The notes beneath the pieces were generated by a model. The model had not been told where the DNA came from. It did not search any database and saw nothing but the letters and a program-made list of their open reading frames with translations. Positions 22,930-35,449 of a stretch of 64,000 nt of DNA are shown one piece after another. The number at the start of each line of letters is the position of its first letter. Within the stretch, counting starts at the first letter, position 1. The DNA comes from Akebia trifoliata (taxonomy: Eukaryota > Streptophyta > Magnoliopsida > Ranunculales > Lardizabalaceae): the NCBI GenBank assembly GCA_017979445.1, contig CM030706.1, positions 28,184,493 to 28,248,492 on the forward strand. The letters are read 5' to 3'. The translations under genes and the position numbers were made by a program.

Positions 22930-24595
22930 TGATCTCAAATTTATTATAAAATAAAGGATATATGATTTCATGTTCCAATCAAATCAAACCATAAAACATA
23001 ATTTATGAAATTAATCTACATACCTTAAATCATGAATGCTAATTTTACAATAAACGAGATGATTTTTCGGATACTTCCAATGCCAATCTACAACAATCAC
23101 AAAAATAGCTCTACTCCAATCCCTGTTATATAGCCAAATTGGTGGAAAACTCATAACCACATATGAAGGGGGATAGCCACATATTTATAGGATTTTTTTA
23201 TTCCCCTTACTTATGATCCTTGTAAAGAGGGGAATATAGGTTATTACTTTAGCGTTATGGGAAAATCACGATTCATATTTAAAATTTGATGATGGTTATC
23301 CATTTCTAACTTAATTGAATTCGAGGCAATAAATCTACCTATACCAAAATGATTTTCAAAACATTAATGCTTTTTAATAGAGTAGTTGCATGTTTAAAAT
23401 AAAAAATTAATTAAAACTTATTAAATTTTGAAAACAATTCCAACAGTATCTCACTTGGTTCACACGTATACTCTTAAGTTTTGTGTTTTTAAAATGGCAC
23501 ATATGGGTTGAAATCTTTAAAATCGATTGGTAATTCTTTATTTTGAAAATCACTACCTAAAATAATTAATGTTAACTTAGAAAAAGAGTTGTGTTGGGAT
23601 GATACAAAGGGGGACACAGTAGGAATTGATTGGTGATCTTTAAAATTATTAGTCGAATCGAAAGTTGATTGATTGAAATTAAATTGATGATTTTGATTAT
23701 TTAGATTTTTAATCAGTTGGTTGATACTTATTTAAGAATGATTTGTATTTTTGATAAATAAAAAAAAAGTTGCGATTTTATGATTTGGGGATGATGAATC
23801 CTAAGATTTAATTTTTAAAAAAAAATCATTAGTACCCATTTTGTATAATTTTGCCATTCAAATTGGGGTGTAATAAGTAAAATTTCAAGCTAAATCGTTA
23901 GGGATCCGATACCTGATCTCGAGTTCAAAATTTCATTTTTTTATGTATTAAATTTTCAATTTTACTATTTCATTATAATGAGTGGGGTGACATACCACGT
24001 GATGGAAATCATCATTTTATATGAAAAATCTCATAATTTCATGTGAAATTTTTTTGTTCTCCTAAGCATGGGATTTTCTATATTTTTTTCAATGTGTGTA
24101 AATATTGTTGGAAGTTTATTTTCAGTCACGTTTTCCTATGAATAGAGATTTTTAAGTAAAAGTCAAACGTTAGGGAGTATTTTAGTCATTTTTATAATTA
24201 TTCGTAAACTTCTCCATTTTCATCGATTTTAGTCTCGTTAGATTCAAAATCACATTCCAAGAGTAATAAAAGTATTTTCGAGATATTTCGAATGTGTAGG
24301 ACCCACGGGGGGTATTTTTATTATTTTATCAATTTTTACGAATTTTGATGTGTGAATTCTTTGTGTCTTAATATGATTATTTCTAAGTCTCAAAGTTATA
24401 GTATTACGAGGTCTTTAGGTCATCGAAATGTGTAGCGAACCTAAACATATGTATATGCTAAATTCAGTATAGAGTGTAACGATCCTAAGCATGCGTAATT
24501 TCTATGTCGAACGTGCTAAGTAAGAGAGATGAAATCATGAGGACTAAGGAATGATTGGAGGAAATCGAGAGAATGCCTCTTACAAGCTTATGATT
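22930..24595. other. AT-rich DNA, possible decayed LTR
   Basis: No gene is visible. From about 24100 the wording (GGACCCACGGGGGGTATTTTT, GAGATATTTCGAATG) resembles U3-type sequence of the neighbouring Tat LTRs, but I could not align it over any length. It may be the body of the decayed LTR whose edge is recognised at 24688. Confidence 0.3.
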
Positions 24596-24599
24596 TTTC

Positions 24600-24970
24600 T
24601 ACATATTTTGCATTCATCATTAGGAATTCACAGCAATCAAGTAATGGATTGTTGAATTGGACAGATGCAAAAAAATGGGGTGTCTATAGATGTTTCTCTT
24701 TGGTAGAGGGTGTAAGCAAACTAGATGGAAAATCTATTTTGGTAGATAATACGACATTTGAATGCTAAAGCCAGTGATAGTTCATTTTGTAGCTTGATTC
24801 GACAATTCATCGAGGCATCCAGATTTTCGAGGGTAAAACTATCCCCAGACTAAAAAGTGTCAGTTCCTCGAGCACAAGTTCTCATCAACGGTGTCAGATC
24901 CTTGAATTTCAAAAAATTCTCTCTAACTAATGTAAATGTAATGAGAGTGCATACGTGCAATGGTATAATG
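24600..24970 (-). mobile_element. Tat-type LTR edge plus 3'-UTR remnant
   Basis: The LTR edge reads TGCAAAAAAATGGGGTGTCTATA and ends at 24688, matching the TGTAGACACC start of the Tat LTRs in inverse orientation. The next 280 bases (TTGGTAGAGGGTGTAAGCAAAC..., TCGACAATTCATCGAGG..., GTGTCAGATCCTTGAATTT) match 49069-49330, the region just inside the 3' LTR of the complete Tat element. This is therefore the 3' junction of another minus-strand copy, cut off at about 24970. Confidence 0.65.
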
Positions 24971-25029
24971 ATGAAAACATGATTTTGAAAATATGTACCT
25001 CATTTACGCATTCATGATGAAAGTATCAT

Positions 25030-26498
25030 CGATCTGCGGGTAGATTTAATTTTTATTTTTTGGAGTCGCCACCTAGTTTCATGGTTTATAAATCAAATAT
25101 GACTCTAAACAGATAAAGAACAATAAGCTACGAATATATTATGGGTACGGGGATCAGATTACGGGATTGGAAGGTGTTAGACTCCAATTCAGCTCGACGA
25201 AAATCGATCTCTACTCTTTTCAAATATTTGTATTACAAAGAGGTCTAATTCTAGAATAAAGATAAAAAATTATCCTTATTTTTACTTGAATAATTGCGAC
25301 GATCTGTTCTCTCAAAAATTGGCGATGAACATTCCTCGTGTGAATCTTTTTTCTTTATCTTCATTACTAGATTTATTTCTGATCTTCGATATGAGACTTT
25401 CTTGTCTTAGATATGGATGTTTTGTTTTGAAGGTATTTTAGTATTTTTAGGTTGAAAATTGAGGTTTGAGGGTTGGGTATTGACTTGAGGCTTTTAGGAT
25501 TTTAAGAAGGTTTTGGAGAGTTTTTTACCTCTATTTTTTTGGGTTTCTCAAGACTTGTGAGATTAAGTGGTAGAATTTCTTTTTTAAAGATATTTGTTGA
25601 TAAGATTATGGTTTGATTAGATTTTTTAGAGATAAGGTCTATCTTTAACTAATTTGTTAAGTGATTTAGATAAGATTTTAATTAGTTTTATTTTAATAGT
25701 GAAATTTTGACTTACGTAGAATGAGTTTTTTAAATTTTTAAGAAACCCCCTAATGAGGGGTTCTTTATTAAATATTAAGTGAGCCCCACTTGAATAAATA
25801 AGGCTGTCACTTGAAATTTGGCCTACGAGCTTAATTAATTGAATTTGCTTGTTCAAAATATTTAATTTGATTTATTAAGATTTCACTTTATATTAATTAA
25901 TATTTTAATTATTATTTTCAGATTTTTGAATTTTAGGATTGAAAATTCACTATTTTACCTTCAAAGAGGACTTTTGAGTTGGGATATTATTTTTTGACAT
26001 TTTAGAATATTTCATAATTAGTTTTTTTCAAGTAATTTAATGAGAATATTGGTTTGTGTCATTTATGGATTTTTGGCGTAAAATGATCGTGGACCATATG
26101 AGGGGCATTTTTGTACTTTTGTTGAATTTTGTGAAAATTGGTAAAATAGTTTATTTAGTTTTAGTTTATTATTTTATGTATTCGAAAGGATTTTCTTAAG
26201 CGTAATATAGCTCTGGGATGTTCTGGTATCAGGGTTTTTTTGGTAATTTAATCATTTTTTAGTGATTTTTCTCGTAAAACATAGTTTAGTCTTAAAATGA
26301 TGATTTTTATGTTTTGGATCATATTTTTCTAATATAATTTGATTTCTAAAGTTTGTTTATTTGAAATATCTTATTCAAGATTTGGAAACACATCTAGTAA
26401 CAAATAAAAAACTTAGAATATTCATCCATCACAGGGAACTGTCACAATCGAGTTGACAAGTTGACTACTTAGGCAAATGCAAAAATGGGGTATTTACA
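25030..26498 (-). mobile_element. Diverged Tat-type LTR
   Basis: Read on the minus strand it starts TGTAAATACCCCATTTTTGC at 26498. It shares in order with the good Tat LTRs the ACTTGTCAAC motif, an AAGGAATT-rich U3, the CTAACACCTTCCAATCC block (near 25165) and AACTAGGTGGCGACTCC (near 25060). The end with the expected GGCGCTTTCA is eroded. About 1.47 kb compared with 1.7 kb in the intact LTRs. With the remnant at 24600-24970 it may be what is left of one minus-strand element. Confidence 0.6.
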
Positions 26499-26546
26499 TA
26501 TGATAGGAGGACAATGAACTTAGGGCAAAATGGAAAACTAAGTAAG

Positions 26547-28291
26547 TGTAGACACCCCATTTTTGCACATGCCTGATTAATCAACTCGTCAACCCGATCG
26601 CAACGATTCCCAATGATGGATGTTTATTTCAATGCTTTATTTTGTTACCAGATATGTTTCAGAAATCCGGATGAGGTATCTCGAACAGACAAAACTGTAG
26701 AAACCATGCTACGCTAGGAAAATATGACCCCAAAAATATAGAAATCATCATTTTGCAAACAAAAACAAACTCTACGATAAAAATCATTAAAAAATGATCA
26801 AATTACCAAAATACCTCTAACATCAAAACAACCCTAGAGCCTACATTACCTTAGGAAAATCTTTTCGAACACATAAAATAACAAATCAAAATCAAATAAA
26901 TCATTTCGCCAATTTTCACAGAATTTGACAAAATTACGAAAATGCCCCTCATAAAGTTTACGACAATTTCACACAAAAAATTTCATAAATGAAAAAAACC
27001 AACATTCCCATTAAATTCCTTATGAAAAACCGATTCCAAAACATCCTGGAACATTGAAAATCGACTTGAAATACGAAAAGTCCTCTCCGAGGGTAAAACG
27101 GTAATTTTACAATTTTTATAATTAAAAATTATGAAATTAATAAATAAAATGTTAAATAATTAAAGTGAAACATTAATAAAATTAATTTAAAAATTTGAAC
27201 AAAAAAAATCGATCAATTAGACTCTCGGGCAAAATTGTTGATGGTTGCCAAGATATTTATTCAAGGACCCCTCCATTTGGGGGTCCAAAGAATTAAAGAT
27301 ATAATAGAAGGGGTCTCCAAAATATTAAAGTCAATCAAGTAAGATTAAATTCAAGATATTAAAGTTAATCAAGTAAGATTAAAGTCAAAATTAAAGTCAA
27401 TTAAGTAAGACTAAAGTCAAGATTTAAAGTCAATCAATTAAGACTAAAGTCAAAATCTTAAAGTCAATCAAATAAGAACAAAAGTCAAAATCCTAACAGA
27501 ATTCTAATTAAATAATAACTCTATTTAATAGAATTCTAACTAAAATACAACTTTACCTAAAACAATTCTAATTAAAATACAACTCTACCTAAAACAAATC
27601 TAACTAAAATACAACTCTAACTAAAAGAATTCTAATTAAACACTAATTCCATCTAAATCAACCCTTAAAAAAAATCTATAAATAGGGGTTCTCACACCAT
27701 ATTTTCGTATCAAATCATAAATCCTAAGAGAAGTAGGTCAAAAAGCTTCCTTAGCCTCCCACAAACTCTAATTTTGAAGACCCAACTCCTTACCTAACAC
27801 TCCTAGTTTAATTTTAGCTTGAAAAACACTTAGAAGCCCTTTAAAAACACATAAAAATCTATATAAAAATTTCAAAGAATCCGGAACTAAGAAAGAGATA
27901 CCTTGCCTCGGAGATCAAAAATCAGATCCGGAGATAGAACAAAGCAAGGAGTACGGTACAAGAAGCGGTTTTATCTGATCTGAGGGAATAAAATCGTTGC
28001 ATTCGAAGGTAAATTTTTATTTATTTATTTATTTATTTTATCTAGATTTTTTGTTAGCAATGTAGTCTTATTTGGGATAAGTAGAGATCGGCATTTGCCG
28101 GGCGGGGTTGGTGCCTAACACCTTCCAACCCCGTAACATGATCCCCGGACCCGTATTTTTCTTTCGTAGATTAGTTTATTTGCCTTTTAGAGTTAAAGTT
28201 AGGTTCTTAGACCGTAATAACTAGGTGGCGACTCCCAAACCTCAAGGGTCAAAAGCGGATCTGCGCACCCCGCGAATCGAAGGCGCTTTCA
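26547..28291 (+). repeat. 5' LTR of left Tat element
   Basis: Starts TGTAGACACCCCATTTTTGC and ends AAGGCGCTTTCA, i.e. TG...CA, 1745 bp. It aligns along its length with the LTRs at 47342-49068 and 56773-58483 (inverse orientation). It includes an AAAGTCAA-rich array, a TATA box and, near its 3' end, the blocks GGTGCCTAACACCTTCCAAC and AACTAGGTGGCGACTCCC. The 5-mer before it is GTAAG; no partner TSD remains. Confidence 0.85.
27327..27686 (+). promoter_or_regulatory. LTR promoter: W-box array and TATA box
   Basis: From about 27327 to 27490 the word AAAGTCAA (inverse of TTGACTTT, containing the W-box core TTGACT) occurs roughly eight times in a 35-bp-like rhythm with ATTAAGTAAGACT spacers. A second array (AATTCTAATTAAAATACAACT) follows to 27650, then a consensus plant TATA box, CTATAAATAGG (27676-27686). 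The same order is kept in both LTRs of the other element. W-boxes are known targets of WRKY factors; that they act here is inference. Confidence 0.55.
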
Positions 28292-28292
28292 G

Positions 28293-28311
28293 TGGCGACT
28301 CCACTGGGGAC
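28293..28311 (+). other. Primer-binding site
   Basis: TGGCGACTCCACTGGGGAC lies one base after the 5' LTR end and is conserved exactly in the other complete copy (56753-56771, minus). It should pair with the 3' end of the tRNA that primes minus-strand DNA synthesis. Ogre/Tat elements are reported to use a tRNA-Arg; I could not check the tRNA itself. Confidence 0.75.
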
Positions 28312-30779
28312 TTTTGAAGATCAAACTTGAAAAACCCCAAGTATGGGTGCATTGTTAGAACGACCTACTTTTATTATTTTTAATTGTTTGATAATCAGTT
28401 TTTTTTGTTTTTATTGTTGGCTCAATTATTGCTCATCGGGTTAGACTTTGAATATTTACCTTGACATATTATTTTTATGGTCCGATCAAGGATCATTCAG
28501 AATAATCCTAAAATAATGCAAGATTACGAAAGGTTTTTTTTTTAGGGATGATTTAATGATTGTTGAGCATGAGAAGTTTTTTTTATTTTGTTTTATTTTT
28601 TATTTTTATTTATTTTAATCTTTTTTTTTAGGCACAAATAAGAGTTTTGTTTATTTTTTAGAGTGTGCGGTTTGTTCTTTAACCTTTAAAAAAAATTAAA
28701 TAAATAAAATAAATTTTTTTTAGCATGTTGTTAGTAAGAACAACAACTTACTGTTTAACTCAATGGCGTGCCCCTAGCAGAAATTCAATTTTAGTGTTAA
28801 ACCCTTAATGTTTTCATATTGCTGGGTGGTGTGCCAGTAGCAGATCAGTTTTTTTTTATTTCTATCTCCTTCTCAAAAGAGAAAGAAGGACAGCAAACAG
28901 AAAAAACATCATTTGCTCTTTCTCTCTCTCTCTATTATACCCGTTTTGCTCTGAGTCTCACTGCCTTCAAACTCACTAAATACCTTTAAGAAACCATAAA
29001 AACTTCCATTGGGTCCTCTCTGGTGTTCATCTTCCCTCTTATTCTTCATTTTAAAATCTAATTACAAAGGGTTGAAGTTCTCATAGAGAGCTATGGATGA
29101 AAATGCCCCCATGGAATCGTGGAATTGGTAGGGAAGTTGGTAAATCCATTAACAGATGAGGAGACACTCTCTCTTACAACACTTCGTGGATGGCTCTCAT
29201 CAAAATATTTCATTGGAGGTGCATATATTCATCTAGTGGAAACATAGACAAGTGCAGTGAAGGTAGGGCTGAACCACATCTCTTGAATTAATGGACCTCT
29301 ATCATGGTGCTGTAGATAAGATAACAGAAAACGAAAACGTACCAATTGAAGGCAAACGTGCTGATGGGGGGCTGTACAGATTGAACGTGTGGTCCTAGGG
29401 AAATCCTTCTTTTCCCATGTCTGACTGCTAAAAAAAAAAAGTATGAAGAGGATTTTTTTAAAGCTGTTTTGTTAAGCATATAGATTGTATTGTTGCATTG
29501 ATTCGGCCTCGAAAGCTTTTGTATGTGGCAACTGATGATGCTACTCCACGAGCGAAGATGAATCAACAACATGCAAGGAGATTCAAAAATACGCAAGCCT
29601 GGGGTTAAGTTCAGGTCTGAACCACATAATACTCGGTGAAAAGGTTGTAATGATTTGGTTTAGATGTTTGAGAAAGAGAATACTCATATTTTCTTCTCTA
29701 GTGGTCATCTTTTGGCTTGGTAAATTGCAAAGGTGCAATCATAACCAATTTCTCTTCTCTTACTTCGAATTTACCCATTCTGCCCAATTTCAGCATTTCG
29801 TTATGTTCCTCCTCTATTTTCAAGTACTCTGTTTCTTGGGTTCTTCGACTTTTTAGCTCTCATGTTGGGACGAGATTGATCAGCCAAATATCATGTTTGT
29901 TTTGGTTTCTGATTTTTTCTCTTTTTTGAGAAATTTCTTTGGTTAATTTGTTTTGATCTCTAGAGTTTCTTTGATTTTTTGGGATGATTGATTGTGTATA
30001 TCAAAACCCAATGGAGAATTTGAGTTTTATCAAAATTTGATTGGGTCCCTTTCAATTCCAACAAAACCAAACCAAAAATCAAGTAAAAAACTTGATTTTG
30101 GGGAAATTTTGAAATTAATTCATGTTCTTTTGCTTTGAAGAGGAAACTCAATTCTTAAATTCTAAAAGAAATAAAAAAAAGGGTTTTTTATTATTATTTT
30201 TGGTTGAGTCAACTTAGTTGAACTCGTGCTCGATATGTGTGTTTTGGTCTTAATATATTGTCTTATGTGTTCTCACAATATGTGTTGCTATAATACACTA
30301 ATTTTGAATGTGATGAGCTGGGTTGACTCAGCTGGATTATAAATCTCATGTAATTCATTGTTTATTCTTCATGCATTCCCTTTATGTTTCATGCTAATGT
30401 TTCCATGTGATATTTTTCCACGTTATGTGATGTTGAATGCTATGAAATGAGTCAACTTAGTAAATCCACATTTGAATAGGTCATGTGCTAGCTTAAGGTC
30501 CATGGTTTCCTTTTGATACCCGATTGAAGTGATCATACCCCTTGGATATTTTGATTGATTGAACCTTGAGTCTCACATGTTGATTGCTTGATTTTAATTA
30601 ATTGATTGGCCTATGATCGATTATTTTGATGTTATAATTTTTGCCCATTCGATGCATCATGATCCTGATTGCTATATATTTTGATACGCATGTCTTGATC
30701 TTAGTTTTAATGTGACGGTTTTGATTAGTATTTATGTGATAGTCATATTGTGATCATCTGATTTGGCTTATGGGCCTAT
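28312..30779 (+). other. Long untranslated leader of Tat element
   Basis: Non-coding, AT-rich, with a CT-rich patch at about 28860-28945. From about 29040 to 29420 several open stretches up to about 45 codons suggest inserted exon-like DNA; the part around 29462-29608 is recognisable (see the XRN entry). The other Tat copy has no counterpart of the 29.0-29.6 kb block, so it was gained by this copy or lost by the other. Confidence 0.5.
29462..29608 (+). pseudogene. Fragment of XRN 5'-3' exoribonuclease gene
   Basis: In the frame with codons at 29477 (CAT ATA GAT) the translation contains IDCIVALIRPRKLLYVATDD and TPRAKMNQQHARRFKN, closely matching the conserved N-terminal exonuclease segment of XRN2/3/4-type proteins (typically YIDR...RPRKLLYMAIDG and APRAKMNQQR.RRFR). 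The frame is closed by TAA at 29459 upstream and TAA at 29606. Replacement of the conserved IDG by TDD hits the catalytic aspartate neighbourhood, so it is a dead copy. It resembles a single exon carried inside the leader of a retrotransposon, i.e. host gene capture; insertion of a processed or genomic piece is an alternative. Confidence 0.75.
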
Positions 30780-31600
30780 TTATCTGGAAAAGGCCCCGGG
30801 CACACCCCACTCTGTTTTGCACACACCACTAACACGTTTATTTTATTGCATTGCACGTTGCATGTCCCTTATAGCCAACGTGGCACTAGTGTGTGGCCTG
30901 GTTTCTTCGGAGATGCGACGTCATTCATGAAAACCACAATTCCAGTCACGTACCTTAGGGTATATTAAACTGGGACATCAGTACCGTCTGATCAGGTGAC
31001 TCTGAAAGGTATATTGATGCACCTAGGCTGGAGCGACCTGAGCCTTTGACCTATTGTGAACCACACAGTCACATGTCTCGATTGCCAACGTAGTACTAGT
31101 ACGTGGTCGGTCCCGTCATGGGATGCCAAACCATTTATGAAAGCTACAACTCTTGACTCGTACCCGTAGGTATATCAAAGATAATCCAAGTACATCAATT
31201 GCACTTCTTAGTCCAAACCAGTGCCTAAGCGAGATCCTGTCCCGCTGTACCCTACTGTACGAGGGGGATAGACTACGTCTATTCTAGACAAGAGGTATTT
31301 AAGTGGGCCCTTGCTCAGCATCGTGCGCCACCTCTCAACTGGGGATCAAACTGACTGTTTTTGACTTCAGAGAAGTGAGTTAGAGTTTTAGATTATCACC
31401 TATACGGTATATCAAACCAAGTCACCACGTACCGTCTGATTGAGTACGCTTGAGAGGTATATAGGTGTACTTGGGCAAAGGTGGCCAGATAAAAATGCAT
31501 TGCATATAGTAAGCTTAGAGTCTAGCAACCTCCCCTGTAGGCCACGACTCGAACTTATCGTGAGTGTTCCCGGGTTACTTTATTTAATCTAACCAAAAGG
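30780..31600 (+). repeat. Leader repeat units of about 210 bp
   Basis: GCCAACGTRGYACTAGT occurs at 30874 and 31084, exactly 210 bases apart. Each is followed by a similar run: CATTYATGAAARCYACAAYT, a CGTACC...GTAGGTATAT block and a 20-base word with ATTGATGCAC. A third partial unit begins near 31399 (GGTATATCAAACC...TACCGTCTGATT). The block matches 54050-54830 of the other copy in inverse orientation, where the two starts are again 210 bases apart. Less AT-rich than the rest of the leader; non-coding. Confidence 0.7.
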
Positions 31601-32169
31601 TAAGTGGGTGGACCAGTCTACACCGCTCCAATCAAGCCCGCAATATCGGTCCAACCCAATAGACTTAATTGATGAGACATACTGGTCAATATCAAGTTAA
31701 ACCAATTAGCCTCATTGGTAAATGGATCTTATGGATCAACATATGGACCGGTTGAACTAATTGACTTAAAATATTGGATGAAGTAATGCAAGTGGAATAT
31801 TCAGATCTATTGGGTAGAACCAACCCAAACTCAAATGAGTACATAGTCCCAATCACCTTGCATCGGCCAGTTTAATTCAATGGACTGAATATTTCATACA
31901 TAACAAGATCAATAAATCATATTCATGTAATATTTCTTGATTGAAATATTTCATTGGTTAGAGATTTTGAATCTAAGGGTTAACTTAACCCATGCTATCA
32001 AGAGAAACCTTATTTATTAAAAGTCTACTCTAGGGTCCATAACTAGTAATCTACCTTTGATGGGGTTTTCAAGGTTATCATTGCACCCAAACTCAAGCGT
32101 CAACCTCCTAGTTGGAGTCGTAAGTCCAGTTGGTTAGAACGAACGTTGGTACCAAGTCAACAAGCAGAA
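31601..32169 (+). other. Leader sequence before gag
   Basis: AT-rich, non-coding. The last 70 bases (GTTGGTACCAAGTCAACA) are also found just before the gag start remnant of the other copy (near 53215), so this is the conserved gag-proximal leader. Confidence 0.5.
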
Positions 32170-33685
32170 ATGGCTTCAGAATCTGAGCTCACAGAGATCC
32201 GTAAGATTTTGGTAGCCTTTGCCAATGATATCAACAGTATAAAGGGCAAAGTAGAAGTCTTAGAATAGATTTCAAAATCAACTAGCAATCCCCTTGACGA
32301 TCCTAAAAAAAATGGTAGAAGAAAATACAGCGAGACGTGCCCATGAAGTCTTCGAACTCGATGGAGACGAAGAGTATGTTAATGAGAGTCCAGTGTTAGC
32401 CAACAGAATGTCTCAACTGGAGTCAGCTCTGAAGAGTATAAAGGGTATCGATGAAATTACAGCGGGTATTGAAGCCCTGACCTGTATTCCTAGAATTCAT
32501 CTGCCAGAAAAGTTTGTGATGCCTGAAATGGACAAGTTCAGTGGCGTAGGTTGTGCAAAAACGCATCTCAAGGTGTATGTTACTAACATGTGCACTATGG
32601 GGCTCAGCGATGAACATATGACATTACTATTTCAACGAACTCTATCTGGGTCAGCTCTACGATGGTTGATGTCTCACGATCCAGCTACAGTAGGTACATG
32701 GGAGAATATGTCAAAGGCTTTCTAGCATCAGTACAAATACAGTACCGAAATTGAAATTTCAAGAAGGGACTTGGAGTCAACTAAACAGAAGAATGGGGAA
32801 ACATTTACTGACTTCATCGGTCGTTGAAGGGCCAAGGCTGCACAAATGTGGGATAGACCTTCAGAGAAAGAACAAGTGGTTATTATCTTAAAAAACCTTT
32901 CGCAAGAGTATGCCCAACATCTAGTCTCCCAATACCTTCCTACATTCGAGTCTCTATTGCAAGCTGATAGCCAATTGGAAGATGCTTTCGTTTCCGGAAT
33001 CCTTTCCAATCCTTTTGACAACAAGTTCAAAAAGCCTTTCACCAATTCCAAGTCTAGCGCTGATCACGCCTATGTAGTCAATACGTCTACTACACCCGTC
33101 CAATCTACTATCTTGCCTAGTAACCAAGTTAACCCTAGTCAACCTTGACCACGTAGGAAATTCACCAATCTTGGTATGCCTTTGAGCATTGTCTTTCAGA
33201 AACTATTAAGTAAAGGACTCATTGCACCTCTCCAACCTCGACTTTTACCAAATCCACTTCCCACTTCTCACAATCCCAACCTATTTTGTGAGTTTCTCCA
33301 AAATCCTGGTCATCTTACTGATCGTTGCGTCGCTCTTCGTCATACAATTCAAGACCTCATTGACCCCAAAAAAGTTACTGTTTCTGCCCCTAAGCAGCCA
33401 AATGTTACTACCAACCCTCTACCCATTTACCAACCTCCTCAGACTTTGAACATGGTATCCAATACTCAACTCTCGTTTAACCCAATGTTTCTCATCCGAT
33501 CAGTCAATCATGAACCTCTTAGCCCCCCTCTTACTAGAGTGACGGTTCCTAATGAAGTTTTCACCACCAAATGCAGTCTTGGCCAAAAGAGAAAAAGAAA
33601 GTCTGAAGAATGCGAAGAATCCGAAGAAGAAGACTCAGTCCAACCTCTTGGAAATAGTTTATCGAGTTCTCAGTCTGTAATCTAG
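32170..33685 (+). pseudogene. Tat-type gag pseudogene
   Basis: Structural protein that would form the virus-like particle. The ATG at 32170 opens 32 codons up to an in-frame TAG (32266). After an A-run frameshift at about 32306-32314 the frame of 32294 carries on to 33685, broken by TAG at 32723, TGA at 32825 and TGA at 33146. Recognisable parts: IHLPEKFVMPEMDKFSG and a tryptophan-bearing segment around LSGSALRWLM (Retrotrans_gag-like), then a C-terminal CEFLQNPGHLTDRC...LIDPKK stretch resembling the degenerate zinc-knuckle region of Tat gags. Ends in an acidic/basic tail. At least four lesions, so not functional. Confidence 0.8.
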
Positions 33686-34083
33686 CTTGTTGTGGGTAAT
33701 TGTCTCTAGTTTTTTATGAGTCTTGAGTCAAGTTCTTTCTATCAATTCAGTAATCAAGTCTGTCTTTTTATTTCTTATTTTGTTCTAGTCAAGTTAGTGT
33801 GTCGAGTCTGCAATGGTGTCAGTCGCCTCATCTAAATTTAATTGAATAAAGGAAATTTCTGAATACCTCGAGCGCATTAACGATTTAACTAATAAACTAG
33901 ATTCAAGGAGAAATTCCTCTAATAAGGAACTTCCTCTTGAATGAGAAGATAAATGTCTTGCTCGAGGAAGCAAAGGACCTCGGAACAAAAATAATTCCCA
34001 AGAAATTTAGATTGGAACTAACTTATCTTCAGAGGAGCACAAAAAGATGATGAATTTATTCAGAAAATTCAAAAGACTTGCTT

Positions 34084-34910
34084 ACATGGTCCTATGAGGA
34101 TATGTCGGTTAAATTTGGAGTGTTGTTCAATATGAAATATATACCCATCCTGTGAAAACACCTCATATATAAACCAGAATAGACTCGCATAGTCAGAGGA
34201 GAAATTACAAAATGTATCATTGCTGGACTTTTAAAATCGATGGAATAGTTGAAGCAGCCAGTAAAAATCTCAAGACAATCATCGTGAAAATGTGTCAATC
34301 ACACATCATACCGGGATTGGCTAGAGAAGTTACCATTCGCGTTAGGGGCACATTATACTTCAATGTAGGCTTCCACTGGAGCTATTCTCTACTCTCTAAT
34401 ATATGGTATGGAAGTAGTCTTTCCAGTTAAAATAGAAATCTTGTCTCTCAAGGTCTTGTTGGAAAGTCAGTTGCCAGAGGTAGATTGGGTCCGTGGATAC
34501 GAAGAACTAAATTTGATTGAAGAAAACAACTTAGAGTTCTGTGCCACGTGCAAACTTATTAAAGAAGAATCACCCGCACGAAGGTCAAAGTTCACCACTT
34601 ACAAGTCAAGGATTTAACCACCAGACTTCGAAGAAAATTGAGCACCCCTCATCGACCATAAGAGGAAGTCTGAACTTAATTGGAGAGATTCATCCATTAG
34701 CAAGGAAACACTACTTTGAGAAAATATCAGATTTCAAAGAGAATCGAGTACTTATTTTTGACCCTAAAGGGAAGTTCAAACCTAATTGGGGAGGTCTGTT
34801 CATCATCAAAAAAAATATTATCGGGAAAAACTGTCAGACTTCAAGATCATGATGGAATCGAATTACTAGAACTAACCAACCTTGACCAGATCAAATGGTA
34901 CTACATTTAA
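34084..34910 (+). pseudogene. Tat pol relic: RT start joined to integrase
   Basis: TWSYEDM at 34084 marks the lead-in to reverse transcriptase, and the similarity carries on to a CIIAGLL segment (about 34220-34240). Directly after it, VEAASKNLKTIIVKMCQSH is late integrase core, followed in shifting frames by integrase C-terminal sequence ending LDQIKWYYI before TAA at 34908. The RT catalytic part, RNase H and most of the integrase core are thus missing through an internal deletion of probably over 2 kb. Several frameshifts and stops. Confidence 0.75.
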
Positions 34911-35035
34911 AAGGCCATCTTTGACCGAATCAATTTCCTGTTACCTAGTTCAAAAGTTCAATATCTCTTTTCTCAGCCCTTTGCAGCATTTTTCAAAAAA
35001 TAAAGTTAAAAAAAAATAAAAAAAAACCTTTGTAT

Positions 35036-35155
35036 TTCTCAGCCCGATCACCTAACCCAGGGGAGGGAAAAATTCGAACTACGTCTTGGTCTGATCCTAA
35101 AATTCTAGGGTACGTAGGCAACCTGAGAAGTTATTTCAGGCCCGACCACGTCAAA
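35036..35155 (+). other. Conserved 3'-UTR block of Tat element
   Basis: Contains CCTAACCCAGGGGAGGG and GGGTACGTAGGCAACCTGAG; the same words occur in inverse orientation at 51633-51745 in the other copy, shortly after the integrase end. Non-coding, GC-richer than its surroundings. Conservation suggests a role in RNA processing or packaging, which is inference. Confidence 0.55.
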
Positions 35156-35449
35156 ATAAAAAAAATAGATTCCCCGACAAAGGAAAAATCTAAAAAGAAA
35201 AAAATTCAAAAGAAAAAGAAATATTGTCAAAGTGGGGAAGAAAATTCAAGGAAAAAGAAAATAATTTAAAAAGAAATGCCACATAAGGGGTATTTGGGTT
35301 TTTGAGCCTCAATATTCCTTTCTTTTTATATCCGATCCTAAGCATACCCATGAATGTTCTCCTAAGTATCGTGTGAAAAAGTCAAGGAAGGTAGCAAAGC
35401 TTGATCAGGCAGTAACTCTCCAGAAGTGCAAAATGGAAGAAAAAGAAAA

